Shown one piece after another: positions 4,955-5,680 of a DNA stretch of 5,680 nt. The notes beneath the pieces were generated by a model. It did no database searches, had not been told where the DNA came from, and saw only the letters and a program-made list of their open reading frames with translations. Every line of letters starts with the position of its first letter. The first letter of the stretch is position 1. The position numbers and the translations under genes were made by a program. Location of the stretch: contig JAFTPY010000240.1 of assembly GCA_017463035.1 (NCBI GenBank), positions 1 through 5,680 on the forward strand, given 5' to 3'. Origin of the DNA: Lachnospiraceae bacterium. Its GTDB lineage: Bacteria > Bacillota > Clostridia > Lachnospirales > Lachnospiraceae.

Positions 4955-4971
4955 TTGCTTACCGGTGGAGA

Positions 4972-5223
4972 TAATATGCCATTCTCTTATATTTTCTTTT
5001 TTGGGTTCTGAATAAGCCGTTCTCTTTTCAAATCACCCTCTTTTCTCGTACTCCGGATAGAGTCTTTCTAATTACTTCGGGGAAGCTCAATTTATATGTG
5101 ACGCAAACGACTCGACGCGACGTCCTGTCGCGTGTCGTCTCCCACGGACGTCCGTGTCCGTGGGTTGCTGACAGACCATCGAAGTAATAAGAAAGTCTAC
5201 TATCCTGTGTGAAGTTCAAAGAG
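4972..5223. repeat. Palindromic element, copy B, outer right arm missing
   Basis: The left arm begins with CATTCTCTTATATTTTC (4980-4996), the exact complement of the right end of copy A (3576-3592). It therefore keeps the terminus better than the left end of copy A does. Central hairpins are intact; the second is extended to CCCACGGAC/GTCCGTGGG (5141-5149/5156-5164). The inner right arm (CGAAGTAATAAGAAAG...) is present, but the outer 60-70 nt present in copy A are absent, so this copy cannot form the full outer stem. Confidence 0.72.
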
Positions 5224-5288
5224 TATGGGACAAGGAGTACCTGTTTGGTTTCAAGATATAGCAAACGATACGAGCCCGGCTTTTGGCG
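5224..5288. other. Segment replacing the right arm of palindrome copy B
   Basis: These 65 bases have no counterpart in the first cassette, where 3533-3600 (the outer right arm) occupies the same place between shared flanks. A short frame through it (5225-5416) starts at ATG with only AAAGAG one base upstream, and shows no conserved coding pattern where it crosses the 52-nt motif, so I do not call a gene. Origin unknown. Confidence 0.4.
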
Positions 5289-5340
5289 CAACCACAAGGA
5301 CTACGCAAGAGCCCGCCACGCCCGAAGCCACTGCGTATTT
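5289..5340. other. 52-nt conserved intergenic motif, copy B
   Basis: This is the second copy of 3601-3652. TACGCA (5302-5307) can pair with TGCGTA (5332-5337), keeping the stem of copy A despite sequence change. Bases 5341-5454 following it are unrelated to cassette A and show nothing that I can assign. Confidence 0.5.
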
Positions 5341-5456
5341 ACAAGCTATGACAGCTTCCGCTTTTATATGGGGTGTACGACGGAAAAGTGTGTATGGTCG
5401 AAAAAATCCGTCCTGAAGAAGGTTATTGGTGAGGTAAGGTTTTTTAAAAATAAACC

Positions 5457-5485
5457 TTGTTTTTTGTGGGACGACATGCTATAAT
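5457..5485 (+). promoter_or_regulatory. Promoter of Rpn-like gene 2
   Basis: TTGTTT (5457-5462) and TATAAT (5480-5485) are separated by 17 bp, as in the first cassette. The predicted start is near 5491. Confidence 0.77.
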
Positions 5486-5490
5486 CTAGA

Positions 5491-5665
5491 CAAAGCATAT
5501 TTTCTTTTTTAGGCAGTGAGGGGAGCACTGCCGTCTGAATCTATGCGGGTATTGTGTTCGCAGGTACAATATACCGTTTCTTCGGGGAAATTATGCTTTG
5601 GGTTGATTGGCAAAGTAGGGGTTTTATGAGGGGAGAAGCTCCTGGTGGTTTACACAGGAGGAAAA
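5491..5665 (+). ncRNA. Structured 5' leader of Rpn-like gene 2
   Basis: The same fold as the first leader is possible. The closing stem is CAAAGCATA (5491-5499) with TATGCTTTG (5592-5600). Hairpin P2 is GGCAGTG/CACTGCC (5512-5518/5526-5532) with loop AGGGGAG, and the GGTAT...ATACC hairpin follows. The masking pair is CTCCTG (5639-5644) with CAGGAG (5655-5660). The loop change from AGGAGAG to AGGGGAG still permits pairing with CTCCT through one G-U pair. Confidence 0.58.
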
Positions 5666-5680
5666 ATGGGGGACAAGAAA
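5666..5680 (+). CDS. Second Rpn-like gene, first five codons only
   Basis: ATG at 5666 follows AGGAGG (5656-5661) by 4 nt and encodes MGDKK before the window ends; the first copy starts MGDEK. Because promoter, leader and start are nearly identical to those of the gene at 3918, this is very probably a paralogue in tandem. Whether the rest of the gene is intact or similar cannot be seen. Confidence 0.72.

Larger units (their letters stand above)
4911..5223 (+). repeat. Direct repeat block 1, copy B
   Basis: This is the second copy of 3221-3532, beginning immediately after the stop codon of the Rpn-like gene (AAGAC...GAGCGGG) and ending at TTCAAAGAG, where the two copies diverge. It holds the terminator-like hairpin and the left arm, centre and inner right arm of the palindromic element. 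Confidence 0.85.
5455..5680 (+). repeat. Direct repeat block 2, copy B
   Basis: This is the second copy of 3711-3927, running from CCTTGTTTTTTGTGGG to the right edge of the window. It contains the promoter, leader, ribosome binding site and first codons of a second Rpn-like gene. Confidence 0.88.

Noticed and set aside
5209..5484. Two overlapping short plus-strand frames (starting 5209 and 5225) in the second intergenic region
   Set aside because: They cross repeat, unique and conserved-motif segments, lack proper ribosome binding sites, and the changes between copies in the 52-nt motif alter residues rather than synonymous sites. Non-coding structure explains the conservation better.

Overview
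ORGANISM. The window looks like a chromosomal segment of a Bacillota (Firmicutes) bacterium, most likely a gut Lachnospiraceae-type clostridium. The reasons are strong AAGGAGG-type ribosome binding sites, SigA-type promoters with 17-bp spacers, a Gram-positive capsule-control set (CpsB/CpsC/CpsD type, with a separate tyrosine kinase and a PHP-type phosphatase), and an Rpn-like nuclease gene of a kind I associate with Lachnospiraceae, where it is often multicopy. The assignment is inference; there is no rRNA or other taxonomic marker here. LAYOUT. Bases 1-796 hold the C-terminal part of a CapD/FlaA1/PglF-type UDP-sugar 4,6-dehydratase. It is closed by a hairpin (807-839). A consensus promoter (866-894) then starts a three-gene operon: CpsB-type phosphotyrosine phosphatase (955-1680), CpsC-type polysaccharide co-polymerase/kinase adaptor (1739-2506) and CpsD-type tyrosine kinase (2506-3222, 1-nt overlap with cpsC). 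A second copy of the same hairpin (3231-3264) closes the operon. From about 3221 to the right edge the architecture changes to a tandem cassette array. Each cassette consists of the hairpin, a roughly 300-bp palindromic (MITE-like) element, a 52-nt conserved motif, a promoter, a roughly 170-nt structured leader, and an Rpn-like PD-(D/E)XK nuclease gene. Cassette 1 is complete (gene 3918-4910); cassette 2 begins at 4911 and is cut after five codons of its gene (5666-5680). HOW THE PARTS WORK TOGETHER. By family knowledge, CpsD autophosphorylates on its C-terminal tyrosine cluster with help from membrane-anchored CpsC, CpsB removes the phosphate, and the cycle controls export and chain length of a surface polysaccharide; the upstream dehydratase would supply a modified UDP-HexNAc precursor. 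The Rpn-like cassettes look unrelated to sugar synthesis. Rpn proteins in Escherichia coli have been described as phage-defence toxins neutralised by their own separately translated C-terminal part. The gene here has the matching hallmarks: a PD-(D/E)XK core, a run of four-residue GxxQ repeats, and a well-placed internal ribosome binding site and ATG before the C-terminal third. MOST INTERESTING. The best candidates for something undescribed are (a) the duplicated 5' leader, which can fold into a closed multi-branch RNA followed by a segment able to mask the ribosome binding site, and (b) the gene-within-gene arrangement in a tandem, recombination-prone nuclease array. Both were read by eye and need computed folding, homology searches and expression data.
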